Origin: Metridium senile
Lineage: Eukaryota > Cnidaria > Anthozoa > Actiniaria > Metridiidae
Length of the DNA: 64,000 nt
Assembly: GCA_949775045.1 (NCBI GenBank)
Contig: OX459102.1
Coordinates: 12,246,370-12,310,369, forward strand
Direction: 5' to 3'
Positions 1 to 10,402 of this stretch are shown here, one piece after another. Position 1 is the stretch's first letter. Every line of letters begins with the position of its first letter. The notes beneath the pieces are model-generated. The model searched no databases, was not told where the DNA came from, and saw nothing but the letters and a program-made list of their open reading frames with translations. The position numbers were made by a program, and so were the translations under genes.

Positions 1-1600
1 GTTCTAACTTGAAAAATGAACATTTTTAATTTGTCAATCATAACCTGAACATTTGAAAGCGAATCCCGAAAAGGTTAGATATTTTTGTCTATTATATTTG
101 AAGTTCATGTGAGTTTTTGAATTATCTAGAAATCATATTTACTTTAAATCATTATTTGTGTAAGAATATAATAGCAAAGTCATTAATTAAATCGATGTTT
201 TCGTCTCAAAAACGTCTCGTCTTTATTTGCTTTTCTCTCTCGAACTTCGGTAAGTTTTCTTGCAAAGTCACTGACCACAGAGAAGCGTGGTTTATACTCT
301 GATAAACCACGGTTTTTTAACCAATCATAGCGCGTGTTAGAATGTATCTATGTTATAAAACTTATTAATATAATAAATGCTTCAAAAGAAAAGTTACTTT
401 TCAACGGAAGACACTTTCTAATTAAGACATTTCCCATGAGTGAGTGAGAATCACTCACTCAATCCAATCCAATCCAATCTTACTATTAACAAACCAATTT
501 ATTGCGCTATAAGATTGGTTGAGTGTGCACTCGGACAAGTAATTATAATGTGCCAGCTGTTATTGGACACTTTTGGTTTCTCTTAAAGGAAGTCATAACT
601 CCTATATAGATAAAATTATAAACAAATTGGTCTAAAATAGCACTCATGGCCGACAAATGCATTTTTAAGGTTCAGCGATGTTTCTTATCGTTCGCTAAAT
701 GATCAATAGGAAGATCATTTCATATTTTAGAAAGAGAGACCAAGATAAACTGACAAATCAAAAATAATTCGGAGCCGTTTCAGGACAGGAAATGCTCACG
801 CAAATGTAAAATTAATTTTGTTTGTTCTGTGGGTTGTCAGCTAAATGTCATGGGAATATATATTAAAAGCTTTTTTCCCACCTGGTGCGTGGATTAATAT
901 CCTTTTTTAAAAAGGTTGCATTGGTGGCATAAACAGTTAATGGCGAACGGCGATTGCACGACAGAAAGGAGTTGTGGTTACGCATACAATATATCCTAGT
1001 GTTTCTCTAGATTGATAATCACAATTTTAAAAACTGTAAGCTCTTCTTCGCCAAATGTGTCTTGCATTGTGCAGTAAATTTGTTTTCTGCATGCCACAAA
1101 AAAGGCATGGATAATCAATAACAAAGGTCCATATAGTTCCCTTCGGTCGTGCAATTGCCGTTCGCCATCCACCGTTCACTCCTTCAAACTTTTTTAAAAC
1201 CTGTGTATGCAAAACAAACATATGGACGGATGCTCTATTGGGTGGGACATTAACTAATAACAGTTGCTTTCATTTGACAACTTTTCATGATTTTGTTTAT
1301 ATGAGTGTTGGTATATATATTTTCCTCAGAAACATCACAATCGCTTTGAAAAAGTAAGTATTTCAAACGGTGAGTTTACTTTTCATTTAGTTTATACAAA
1401 ACTAACGATAATTTTGTTTATTAAGTTACAATCCTTTAAAAAGTTAATACTTTCTCTTTCTGATCACTTAAACATAAAAGTGTTACCAGTTTTGCTATAG
1501 TTTATATGACTACAATTGAGCCTTTATACTTTATCTTTCTCAATATTATTTTTTGGACAAAAAGTACAAGATTTATAACATAAAAAATCACCTTTTCAAC
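1..1600. other. Gene-free AT-rich sequence with small inverted repeats
   Basis: I see no supportable gene. A short stem-loop lies at about 283-311, with arms reading CGTGGTTTAT and ATAAACCACG. A foldback has arms near 935-975 and 1,140-1,185, both containing GGCGAACGGC, followed by ATTGCACGAC in one arm and GATTGCACGAC in the other. It is probably an old MITE. The short open frames here have no recognisable domain. Confidence 0.6.
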
Positions 1601-1602
1601 TT

Positions 1603-1881
1603 CTCAATCTTCTAGCTGCACACAAATGTCCTACTAATCGGGGAGACTCGCTCACACTCATTACATGTACGTTTAATACTTTGCACACAACTCGGCTCAG
1701 ATGTTCATTTTTGCGGAGGGAGGAAAGCCGGATTACCCGGAGGAAAACCCTCGTGGCATAGGAGAGAAGAACACATCAAACAAACTCAACTCACATATAA
1801 TCCATTCCCGAGCCGAGACTCGAACCTGGACTACAGTGGTGAGAGGCCAGCGCTCTCACTGCTAGGCCAGCCATGCCACTG
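1603..1881 (-). mobile_element. tRNA-derived SINE copy
   Basis: On the minus strand this begins with a tRNA-like head (box B-like GGTTCGAGTCTCGGCTC) and continues into a tail with 'GTGAGTTGAGTTTGTTTGATG' type sequence, 'TTTTCCTCCGGGTAATCCGG' and 'GATTAGTAGGACATTTG'. The same head-tail order recurs at 27,068-27,320 and 41,692-41,985, and in fragments at 28,085 and 56,043/58,087. A dispersed family with an RNA polymerase III-type promoter head is the simplest reading. The head is diverged and is not a functional tRNA gene. Confidence 0.75.
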
Positions 1882-2394
1882 TGTAACCAGTTTTGCTATA
1901 GCATATATGACTACAATTGAGCGTTATATATTGATTAAATTTCTTTCAAGAGATTTTTACTTTTGAATTTTTACTTTTGAATTGTTTTGCATATAATCGG
2001 TTATAAATTTGAAACATCTACACGAAGTTTCTTTGCCGGATGTACCATCTTATACGCAAAATCGAGGCAAATTGGGCAAAAATAAACAACATAAAATAAC
2101 AAAAAACATAAAATAAAAAACATAAAATGGCTGAAAATTGGACTGATTGAAAAATATGGAAAGTATGCCTCTTAACAAAAAATAGCTTGATTAAAATATT
2201 AGATTAATCTATAACTGCAACAAATCTTTTATTGTAATTCTCCATTTTCGTGTTTTTGTAGCACCGCTGTACTGTTTGAAAAAGGGCGCTTCACGGCCTT
2301 TATAATTTTTAACAAGTTTGTACGAAACATTACTATCAAAAATAAATACTAAATCACTCAAAGTTAGAAGACTACAAGATATAGTTATAACAAT

Positions 2395-2790
2395 TTTTTA
2401 AGTGTTTGAATGGCTTAGCACCAAAATATTTAAGTTCGAGATTTAAATCTCACAACAATCTATACAATTTAAGGGGTATGCGTAGGCAAAAACTACCTGA
2501 TATGGCATTAAATCCTTTACATATCTAGCCACTAAACTGTGGAATTCGCTTACAGTTACTCCGAGCGAGTTGAATCATCTGTAGCTCGGTTTACGGCTAG
2601 TGCGAGAAAAATAACCTTCTCGAGCTCCGACTAATATATACTAAAATCGGTTTTATCCTTTTATGTTATTATAATTATTATATTGATTTATTTATCTTGT
2701 AAATTACTTTTCTTGCACATTCGAAGATACTAGTGTAAAGCTATTCTGCACTGAATTCGAATTCAAATAAAGTTTATGTATGTATATATG
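2395..2790 (+). mobile_element. 3' remnant of a non-LTR retrotransposon (LINE)
   Basis: Broken frames give 'LNGLAPKYLSSRF' and, after a frameshift, 'KLWNSLTVTPSELNH'. These resemble the C-terminal end of CR1/L2/RTE-type reverse transcriptase ORFs, where 'GLAPxYL' and 'LWNSLP' blocks are typical. Stops and frameshifts show that it is dead. The copy ends near an AATAAAG at about 2,766 followed by a TATG-rich tail. The rest of the element is missing, as expected for a 5'-truncated insertion. Confidence 0.6.
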
Positions 2791-4335
2791 TATATGTATG
2801 CCCAACATGTTTGATCAATATTGTTGCGGATACCTTGATGAACACAGTTTAATCACACTTTTCAGCAGTCTTTCGACTGAACTACAAGTGAGTCAGTATG
2901 TACATTACACATATCTGATAAATTTAACTGTGACAACGTTTTTAAATCTTTCTATTACAACTTAATCATATCCATTTTGTAACCTTTTTTAATAAACACA
3001 AACTGCAGCATTTTGTTGAAAAGTCAAACATCAGTCAAACATGCTATCATTAAAATGAGTGATCAAGAGATTCCCAAATAAACACAAAAGCTACAATAAA
3101 AAAAAATTCACATAATAATTCCTTGTGTTTGAGGATTTCAACAAACTTCAAACAAATTATCCTGACAAATGGAATGCACAAATTATCTTTCCGAGTTGTT
3201 TTCAATACTATTTGGCTTTTTTTCTGAGATAATTCAAAACAGTTAATCTTTTTACCTACATTTACTAGCAAATTGTGCTTTTCAAAAGGTCTTGTCTCAT
3301 GCTTTTGTTCATTCTCTTTCCTTTTCGTGTAATCATTGCATTTCAATGAATGGTCATTTACCGTTTGAGTTTTTTCTCACTGTTTTTGGTAAGCTGTTGA
3401 TATAGTTTTCCAAGAGCAGGCACTCCAAAAAGATACTTTGAACAATTCCTCACAAGACGATGATCCTGCTAATAAATTTTAAAGACTTTTTCACTCCAAA
3501 AGTGCTTCAAAAATCAAAAAAACGTTTTCCCTTTAAGATGGCTGATTTTCCTCCAATAGTAACACTCAAATGGCTTCTTTAAATCTTTGATGTGATTGGT
3601 TAAAAAAATCTCTCTTGTGATTGGCTGGGTTTTTTTAAAATGATGCAATAGCTCAAAATAATGCAATTTAGTAGTTAATGGCACTCCTCTCGACCAATCA
3701 GATTGCAGAATTTGTTAGTGATTACAAAATGGATATTATTAAGAGGCAATTGTCTCGGACAATCGAGCACGAATTGCAACGCATGCGCGTCGCCATCTTG
3801 ACCCAAATTTCTAGCAATGCACTAATTGGTTCACCTATATAGTACGATCTTCAAATTCAACTTACATTAAGGAACTGACATTCACAGACCAGAAAAAGAT
3901 AACAAAAGATTGGTTCAACCTCTAAACTTTCTTAAAATATCCATATATAAACGCCGATTTAAACTCCATGAACCATCACAAATTTTGAAAGCCTGCTTCA
4001 CACAAATCATCATCAAACTTAGCTAGTCTCAGCTACTATAAAAATATATGAAAAAATATGATCAAAATATGATCGATGGCATTGAAAAGAAAAAAAACTC
4101 AGGAGAATAAGCAACGAGGAAATAAATTCAAGGTATTTGTTTCAAGTTTTTTTTGAGACAGTATTTAAATACTGAAAAAAATAATAAAATAATAATATGA
4201 TAATGAAAATTGCAATGATTAAGCCTCAAAAAGGAAAGATCCTATTTATACAACTGTCTACCTGTAAGTAGTTTAAAACGAATATATCACCTGGGAAAAT
4301 ACTAGTCAATGTGTCATATCAGTTATTTTATTGCT
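2791..4335. other. Gene-free sequence
   Basis: AT-rich sequence with scattered short open frames but no domain, splice pattern or strong repeat that I can defend. Confidence 0.5.
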
Positions 4336-4337
4336 TT

Positions 4338-4885
4338 AACTTGAATCCCAAAATGCCCAAGTGGAGAGTCTCCAAAGCACAATAAATAAAAAAATGATCC
4401 ATGCAATTATGGTGTCTGATACAGTTGCAACTGAAATTTTGAATAAGAGTGCCAAGTGTCGCTCACAAAGACCAAGGCATAGTCGACAAAGTACACAAGT
4501 AAAAATTCATCTAAATAGGTTTCAAGATACGCTGTCCAAGATACATATTGATGCCAGGGCATTATCTAGACATTTTATTAAGGTAAGGAAATATATCCTC
4601 AGAACTAGATTCTGTTATATCCTTCACATAGCTATAGTAAGTAAGATAAGTAGCATCAGACTCTATGTATTTCCAGAGTTTTAAAAGTTTTCGAGAGTCC
4701 GTCAAACCAGTATAAAAAATTATGTCCTCGTCACCTCTTCCGAGTATGTCCAAACCAAACCTTGAAATCGCCTCTCTTTCTTTAGCTCTTGCAAGTTATT
4801 TTGTGAGTTGTTATCTTGCTGTTGTTGTTTCAAATAAACTTAGAGATTCAGTAGACCAAAAGGTTTGCCTTAACGTAACAATTAC
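4338..4885 (-). pseudogene. Broken Harbinger/DDE_Tnp_4-type transposase fragment
   Basis: Read on the minus strand, three frames in sequence match the N-terminal part of HARBI1/THAP-linked DDE_Tnp_4 transposases. The first block is 'DEDIIFYTGLTDSRKLL' (about 4,680-4,735). After about 200 bp comes 'YLDEFLLVYFVDYALVF' (about 4,460-4,520). A further frame change gives the helix-turn-helix 'LALLFKISVATVSDTIIAW' (about 4,400-4,460). The order and spacing are those of the family ('FYTGLP', 'FDEFLL', 'DLAxRFxVSxSTVS'). At least two frameshifts and the absence of the DDE catalytic half make it a relic. The family call is from memory of its motifs. Confidence 0.55.
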
Positions 4886-6000
4886 TGTAGGGAGATTTTG
4901 TACACAAATTTAAATAAAATAACAAGAACTTAAGAGAGACAAAATCAAACAAAAGCGGCAGATATGAAAAAAATCGATTTTCTTTATTTTTTGCATATCA
5001 ATAGACCCTAGGAAGTTTAGAACTCTGGCAAAGTTTTTTTCTTCAAAAACTATTTTCTGAGGATTTTCGTTTTTCCGACCACGACCAGAAACTTTATGCA
5101 AATTACCGCTTGAATATACGAACATAAACTTCGCTCCAGCATTTTATAAATAAAGCTCAAATTTAATATCTAAGACTATCTCTTAAAAGCTCAGATCTTT
5201 TACAATAATTCTGTATCAAAAATATTTCAAAATGTATAATTAAGAGTGGAGTTTTAGCTACTCGAAAACAGTAGTTTTTCATTAATACGGAATATCCCAA
5301 ATTAGACCCTTAGCAAAACAAATATTTCCGGTATGTGCCATGAAATCGATTTGAATGAAAATTTGTAACTAGCTTACCAAGATATTTATCGTTAAATATA
5401 TGTAATTTTAGAGTAGTAATGAAAGCTCAAACTTTCACAAGTGACGTCATTATTCCAAATAAACAAAAGGACGAATTTACTTGCTCACAACGATATATTT
5501 CCCAATATAAGCTTGATAAGGAATTGACAAGGTCTTCAACACGAAATTAGTTTTCCTTTACAAATAAATGTCTTGGCTTTAAGTGTGTAAAAGACTGAAT
5601 TCTTGGGTTTATTCCTTTCTACATAATGAAGCTTGAAAACTACTCTGGATAAAACAAATTCTGACTTCATTTGCAGTTTTCATGTTGAAAAACTTGTATA
5701 TGCAATTTAATCGAAATTTTGACTTAGTAAAAGGATTTGTCGTATGTTGTCATTTCAATCTATTTTTAGACAGACATTAGATTGCACGACTAAAACCTCG
5801 TCGAAATCGAATTTCACTTCCACGTCTTAAAAGGATCGTAAATTGTTAGTTTTGATCCTTTATTTCGTATGGATATCCTATCTATTTCAGTAGTTGGCAG
5901 AACATGTATATAGTTAACGGGGCCGAGATCATTAAAGCTATTCAAAATATTTGACAGTCTGTCTTGTTTATTTTCATACTTTCTTGTCTATTCATAATTG
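4886..6000. other. Gene-free sequence
   Basis: No supportable gene or strong repeat seen. Confidence 0.5.
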
Positions 6001-6019
6001 TTAAATCTTCCACCTCATG

Positions 6020-6640
6020 TCGTGTATCCCTTGGACTTGGCTAGCGAATGGGTTCAGAGATATGCATTGTCCCACAAGACATTTCGGGGCAAAGCCGTCA
6101 AGAGGGGGTCGTGGAGGATCGCAGTATCACGGTATTCGGCCAGTTTTTGCTCGGTATCGCGTTAAGTACAATTTATCTGCTCGGTATTGCAGTATTTTCA
6201 AAGTCAGCGATACACGGTTTTTTCGTTTTTTTCAAGTCGCGGTATACGAAAATTAATCAATTTAATCACGGTATTGCGGTATGGCCCGATATCTAAAACT
6301 TGCGTTACCTCCTCGCTCGCACGCGATGACGTGTTCTTAAAATACATCAATCATGCTGAAAACGTATGCTGTTAGCCACTCAATAGTTTAGTTTTATTTC
6401 GTTTCTTCCATATTTAGTTAAAAAGCATTCTACGGAGTGTATTACTTGTGTATTGTAGTTGAATTGATTGCGATTGTGACTTTTGGTACGGTATCGCGGC
6501 ATTTTCAATTTTTTAACACGCGCGCGATATCGCGGTATTTTCGATTTTTTGGCACGGCATTTCGGTATTTGGGAGTCCCTCTCGCCCCACGACGCCCCCC
6601 CCCCCCCCCTCCCCCCGTCACCACAGCACAAAATGTCCCA
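6020..6640. repeat. Degenerate CGGTATCGCGGTATT-type repeat with poly-C tract
   Basis: Variants of CGGTATCGCGG and CGGTATTGCGG recur in two clusters (about 6,120-6,290 and 6,485-6,570), both in the same orientation. The second cluster ends in a C-rich tract (6,594-6,616). The overlapping open frames here follow from the low-complexity sequence and look non-coding. Confidence 0.55.
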
Positions 6641-6736
6641 AATCTTTTTCAGAGGTCTTGACAAACAAGGATCACAACATGAATATTTTTTCCTATTTGC
6701 TCAGGTAAGGGTAGCCCAAACTCATTATCTAACAAC

Positions 6737-6822
6737 TTTGAAAAACAAAATTACAAAATGAAAAAGATACGTTTCACGAAACATTGAAAAATAAAAATAC
6801 AAAATGAAAAGATACGTTTCAT
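6737..6822. repeat. Two tandem copies of a ~43-bp unit
   Basis: A unit containing ACAAAATGAAAA(A)GATACGTTTCA occurs twice in succession. It lies just upstream of the broken zinc-finger ORF. Confidence 0.6.
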
Positions 6823-6983
6823 GTATCTATCATGATGAATGATTAACAAAATGAGCAACTGAGTAACTGAAATGAGTAGTACGGAGACGACTCAATTACT
6901 CATGAGCAGCTCATGCTTGCTCATATTAAACATTTCGTTCTCCTCGCCCTGCTCATTTAGCAATTGACTCGTAAAGAGTAAAC

Positions 6984-7614
6984 ATGCCTAGCCCCAAGCA
7001 GTGTCATTATTGTGGAAAACTATTTTCAAGATCATTTAACATTATGCGTCATTTGGAAAATAGTTCATGTAAAATGAAAAATAACATGGACTATGACAGT
7101 ATTGCCGGAGATGAAGAGCTCAGCGAAGTCGGAAGTTCTCAAGATGAATCCACAGAATCCACGATTCTGATAATGATGATTCAAGTGTTGAAAGTGAGTA
7201 TGGTTCTGACACCGAAACTGATGAGCTGTCGTGGTGTTGGCAAGTTCTAGTAAATGAAGCTGATGAACGACATGAGGAAGAAAGAAGAGAACTGGTTGAA
7301 AACTTGTATCTGATGGTGCAACAGAAGCAGGTGCCAGACATACTGCTAATGATAAAATCCTTCCTATCGTCAGAAAAGAATTGAGAAATATATTAGCTGA
7401 AAAAATGGAATGGATTCATGCACTGAAAAAAGACTCATGCTTTCAAAAGATCATGAATACCAGAAAAGACTTGTTGGACACTAGAGATTATGGTTGGCTT
7501 GAAGCAACAAAACTTGCTATCCATCAGAGAAAATTTCTTTTGAATGATTTGGTTTCCCAATGTCTAGACGATAATGAAAGTGAGATCAGTAGTGCAGACG
7601 ATCCAATTGAGTAG
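6984..7614 (+). pseudogene. Frameshifted ORF with an N-terminal C2HC zinc finger
   Basis: The start at 6,984 opens a frame with a zinc-finger-like N-terminus (CHYCGK, then H and C; spacing C-x2-C-x12-H-x5-C). An acidic stretch follows. The frame then shifts: the next segment reads as acidic/coiled-coil sequence (about 7,150-7,330), and a last frame from about 7,330 to the stop at 7,614 ends in 'LLDTRDYGWLEATKLAIHQR' and an acidic tail. Together these look like one protein of about 200 residues broken by one or two frameshifts. I do not recognise the family. Small zinc-finger ORFs of this kind are often carried by DNA transposons, but that is inference. Missed introns are a less likely explanation, because no good GT-AG pair joins the frames. 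Confidence 0.4.
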
Positions 7615-7704
7615 TTGTTAGAAATGAATATATGTATAGATATAGAAAGGCTGCTCTAACCTTTTTGATAAACTGAGTGACAGAAATGTTTCTTTTAAAC
7701 GTTA

Positions 7705-8065
7705 TTACAGCCAGCAGTAATCGGATTACATCCCTGCACATAGAATATATCTATTTTATATTTTGTCGTGACATTCGTCTTACATAATATCCAGTAATCG
7801 GATTACGTCCCTTGACAAAAATAGCTCGAAAGTGAGCTCCCTACTATACTGGAAAACGTAACTATGAACAGTTCAATGCTTAAAATTCTGATTTATCAAA
7901 TTAAATAAAAAATAATAATAATAACCAATCTTTTTTTCTTCCTCCTCCATGAACAGGCGCCAAAAAATATTCTTACATAACTTTTAATAATCGGATTACC
8001 TACATGCCTGGACAAGCACAATGTACTTTTAGGACAGACTTCTTACAATAACATCGGATTACGTT
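7705..8065. repeat. Irregular repeat with TAATCGGATTA motifs
   Basis: The 11-mer TAATCGGATTA occurs at 7,718, 7,795 and 7,988, and a partial CATCGGATTA at 8,052. Each is followed by a loosely similar flank, and 'CTTACATAA' recurs between them. The unit length is irregular. It may be a degenerate minisatellite or a cluster of binding sites. Confidence 0.5.
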
Positions 8066-8385
8066 TCTCTGTCAAGACTACCCCCTCCGTATCTAATGAG
8101 GAGGGGTAGTCTTAGTTCATAGATTACATTCCATCTGATGATGGATGACATTCTCCTTACATAATATACTAGATCTCTGACCAACCCCTCCCCAAAAAAT
8201 GGAGGGGGAGGGTGGAGTGCCATATAGGCCTTATAAACTACTAAAACAGCTCGACCAATGTCTTTCACCTTTCTCCTACCCATTCTCCCTCTCCCCTCTT
8301 CCTATTTCCGAAAGAGGATCTCCATGACAGTGATACTTGTGTAGATGGATACCCATCTGCTAAGTTGTGTAACATGTTTTGATAT

Positions 8386-9174
8386 ATTTAAAGGCCCAGT
8401 ATCGACCGGGATGCTTTGCGTGCCTCGACCTAATTTCGTGTATCACGAAATTATCAAAGTTCACAATGCCTTCTCAATCCAAATAATCCTAAGTAATCAT
8501 GCTAATATCTCAAAACATTTCACTGTATTTAAGTTCTCTATGTATTTTACAACATCTGTGCCGCAATATTTTGTATATTTTCCGTAAATAGATGTAAATA
8601 ACAAGCTTTGATGTTTGAGTATGTTTGAGTAGATTACAATCGACTCGGCCGCTTCGCAGGCATCTCATTCCGATCCACGGACTAGCAGTTAAAATATGCC
8701 ATAGAGCTGCTCAGACGAGACGATAATATACTATGGACATTAAAAATACTTATTAACTTTATATTTGGAGCTCAACTTTCTTAAACATATTTTTACTACA
8801 ACGATTGCTTAATAATAACAAAGCGGACAAATCGAGTTGATCAATATCGTTACTTTGATAATACAACAGAAATACACATAACATACCATGCCCAATCCTT
8901 TATTATATTCACCGCATACTATTACACGATAGTTTTCTTCTCAGGGATGCATTTAAGGATATTCAGAAACACTCAAAAGCTCAAAGGTTCGTCGAAAGAG
9001 TTCGCTACTTTCATGTCTGTTGATATGTGATATTTTTCGTATCTCCGTACGGCCATGGACTTTGAACTCACGTGGTTTTTGGCCAATTAGAGAGCGCCAT
9101 TTAACATTAACGCTATTTCAAAACAAAAACAAACGGCCGCAAAGCATCCCGATCGATACTGGGCCTTTAAAGAA
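8386..9174. mobile_element. Non-autonomous DNA transposon with ~34-bp terminal inverted repeats
   Basis: The left end reads TTTAAAGGCCCAGTATCGAC and continues to ATGCTTTGCG. The right end is its reverse complement, finishing in ACTGGGCCTTTAAA. The outer TTTAAA/TTAA could be the target duplication of a TTAA-inserting family, but this is not proven. The ~790-bp interior holds no transposase ORF. Confidence 0.7.
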
Positions 9175-9194
9175 TAACTTATATTTTTTTCGAA

Positions 9195-10038
9195 ACTTAA
9201 GAGTCAATGTCTGTAATGGACGAGAATCGCCGGACAGCAGTGAAAAATCGAATTTGCTCAAATTATGCCTAAATAACGTTTGTGGTAAGACATTTTCAGA
9301 AATCCAACTTTTAGTCCTGGGCGCCTTTTATTTCTCGAGAAATCGTTAAATGTTCATTTTGGGGTCGAAGTTCATATACATCGAGAGTTGACGATTAACT
9401 TGAGAAATCATCAAGCTATACAAAGGCTCTGATAAATGTTTATCTTCCAAAAGTAGGTTTTAGTGAATTTGGTGCGTTTTTTGGCATTTTCGAGCCGTTT
9501 TTGAAGAGAAAACGTTTCGTCGCCTTTGAGCGGCCATTTTGTTTTGCTCATGACACTATATAGTCTCTACTCGCATGCTGTGACATTACGTCATATAAAA
9601 GGTAAACCTAAACTCATGCTCCCCTGCGGGGTAGCCTGAGTAATCATACGAATCGTTGTGTTCGCCGTGGAAATCAAAGTGTAAACACCAACCCATTAAT
9701 GTACGTGTCAATCAAACAGCAATAATAGAACGATTGCTGGGCTAGATATTATGCTGTTGTTTTATAGCAATATTTGGTAGCCTAAAACCAATTCTAGATT
9801 TATTCCAATACTGGAGAGAAAAAGTTACATTTTCTAATTCAAGACAGAGTGCCCAAGCCCGTCAGGACCCCAAAATTAACTTTTAGCGATTTCTCGAGAA
9901 ATAAAAGGCGCCCAGGACTAAAAGTTGGATTTCTGAAAATGTCTTACCACAAGGTTATTTAGGTATAATATGAGCAATTTCGATTTTTCACTGCTGTCCG
10001 GCGATTCTCGACCATTACAGACATTGACTCTTAATATC
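9195..10038. mobile_element. Foldback element with ~155-bp inverted arms
   Basis: The left arm (9,195-9,350) and right arm (9,880-10,038) are near-exact reverse complements. Both contain TCAATGTCTGTAATGG or its complement, the stretch CGGACAGCAGTGAAAAATCG, and GGCGCCTTTTATTTCTCGAG. It sits directly beside the preceding TIR element. The interior has no recognisable gene. Confidence 0.75.
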
Positions 10039-10289
10039 TGCCCACCACCGTTTAATATGTAATTCTGCGAAATAGGGAGGACGTTTTGGACTGGTATATG
10101 TAGTCGCACATTGTTGCAATGCAGTTTACAGTCATGAATGTACGTGGCAACATACATCTATGCTTAATTGTGGCCTTGAAAACATTTGAAAGGTTCTAAG
10201 TGATCCATCCAGCTGCTATAATATGAGATGACATTAGCGTGGCTTCCTGTAAATTTATTCTAAGAAAACAGTAAGGTGACTCGGTGCTC

Positions 10290-10310
10290 ACTTTTCAAGA
10301 TGGCGCCCTT
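10290..10310 (+). promoter_or_regulatory. YY1-like CAAGATGGCGCC site upstream of the PAN-EGF-pentraxin gene
   Basis: CAAGATGGCGCC lies about 100 bp before the start codon. It resembles the YY1 consensus AAGATGGCGGC, often found near transcription starts. No clear TATA box sits at the right spacing. This is a weak inference from one motif. Confidence 0.3.
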
Positions 10311-10402
10311 TTGTTATTAACCAAAAAGTAGATATCTGCATAATCATCATTATCATCATTTTTGTTTTAATTTGTTGGTAGGTGCAAAAACACTTAACCA
10401 GC

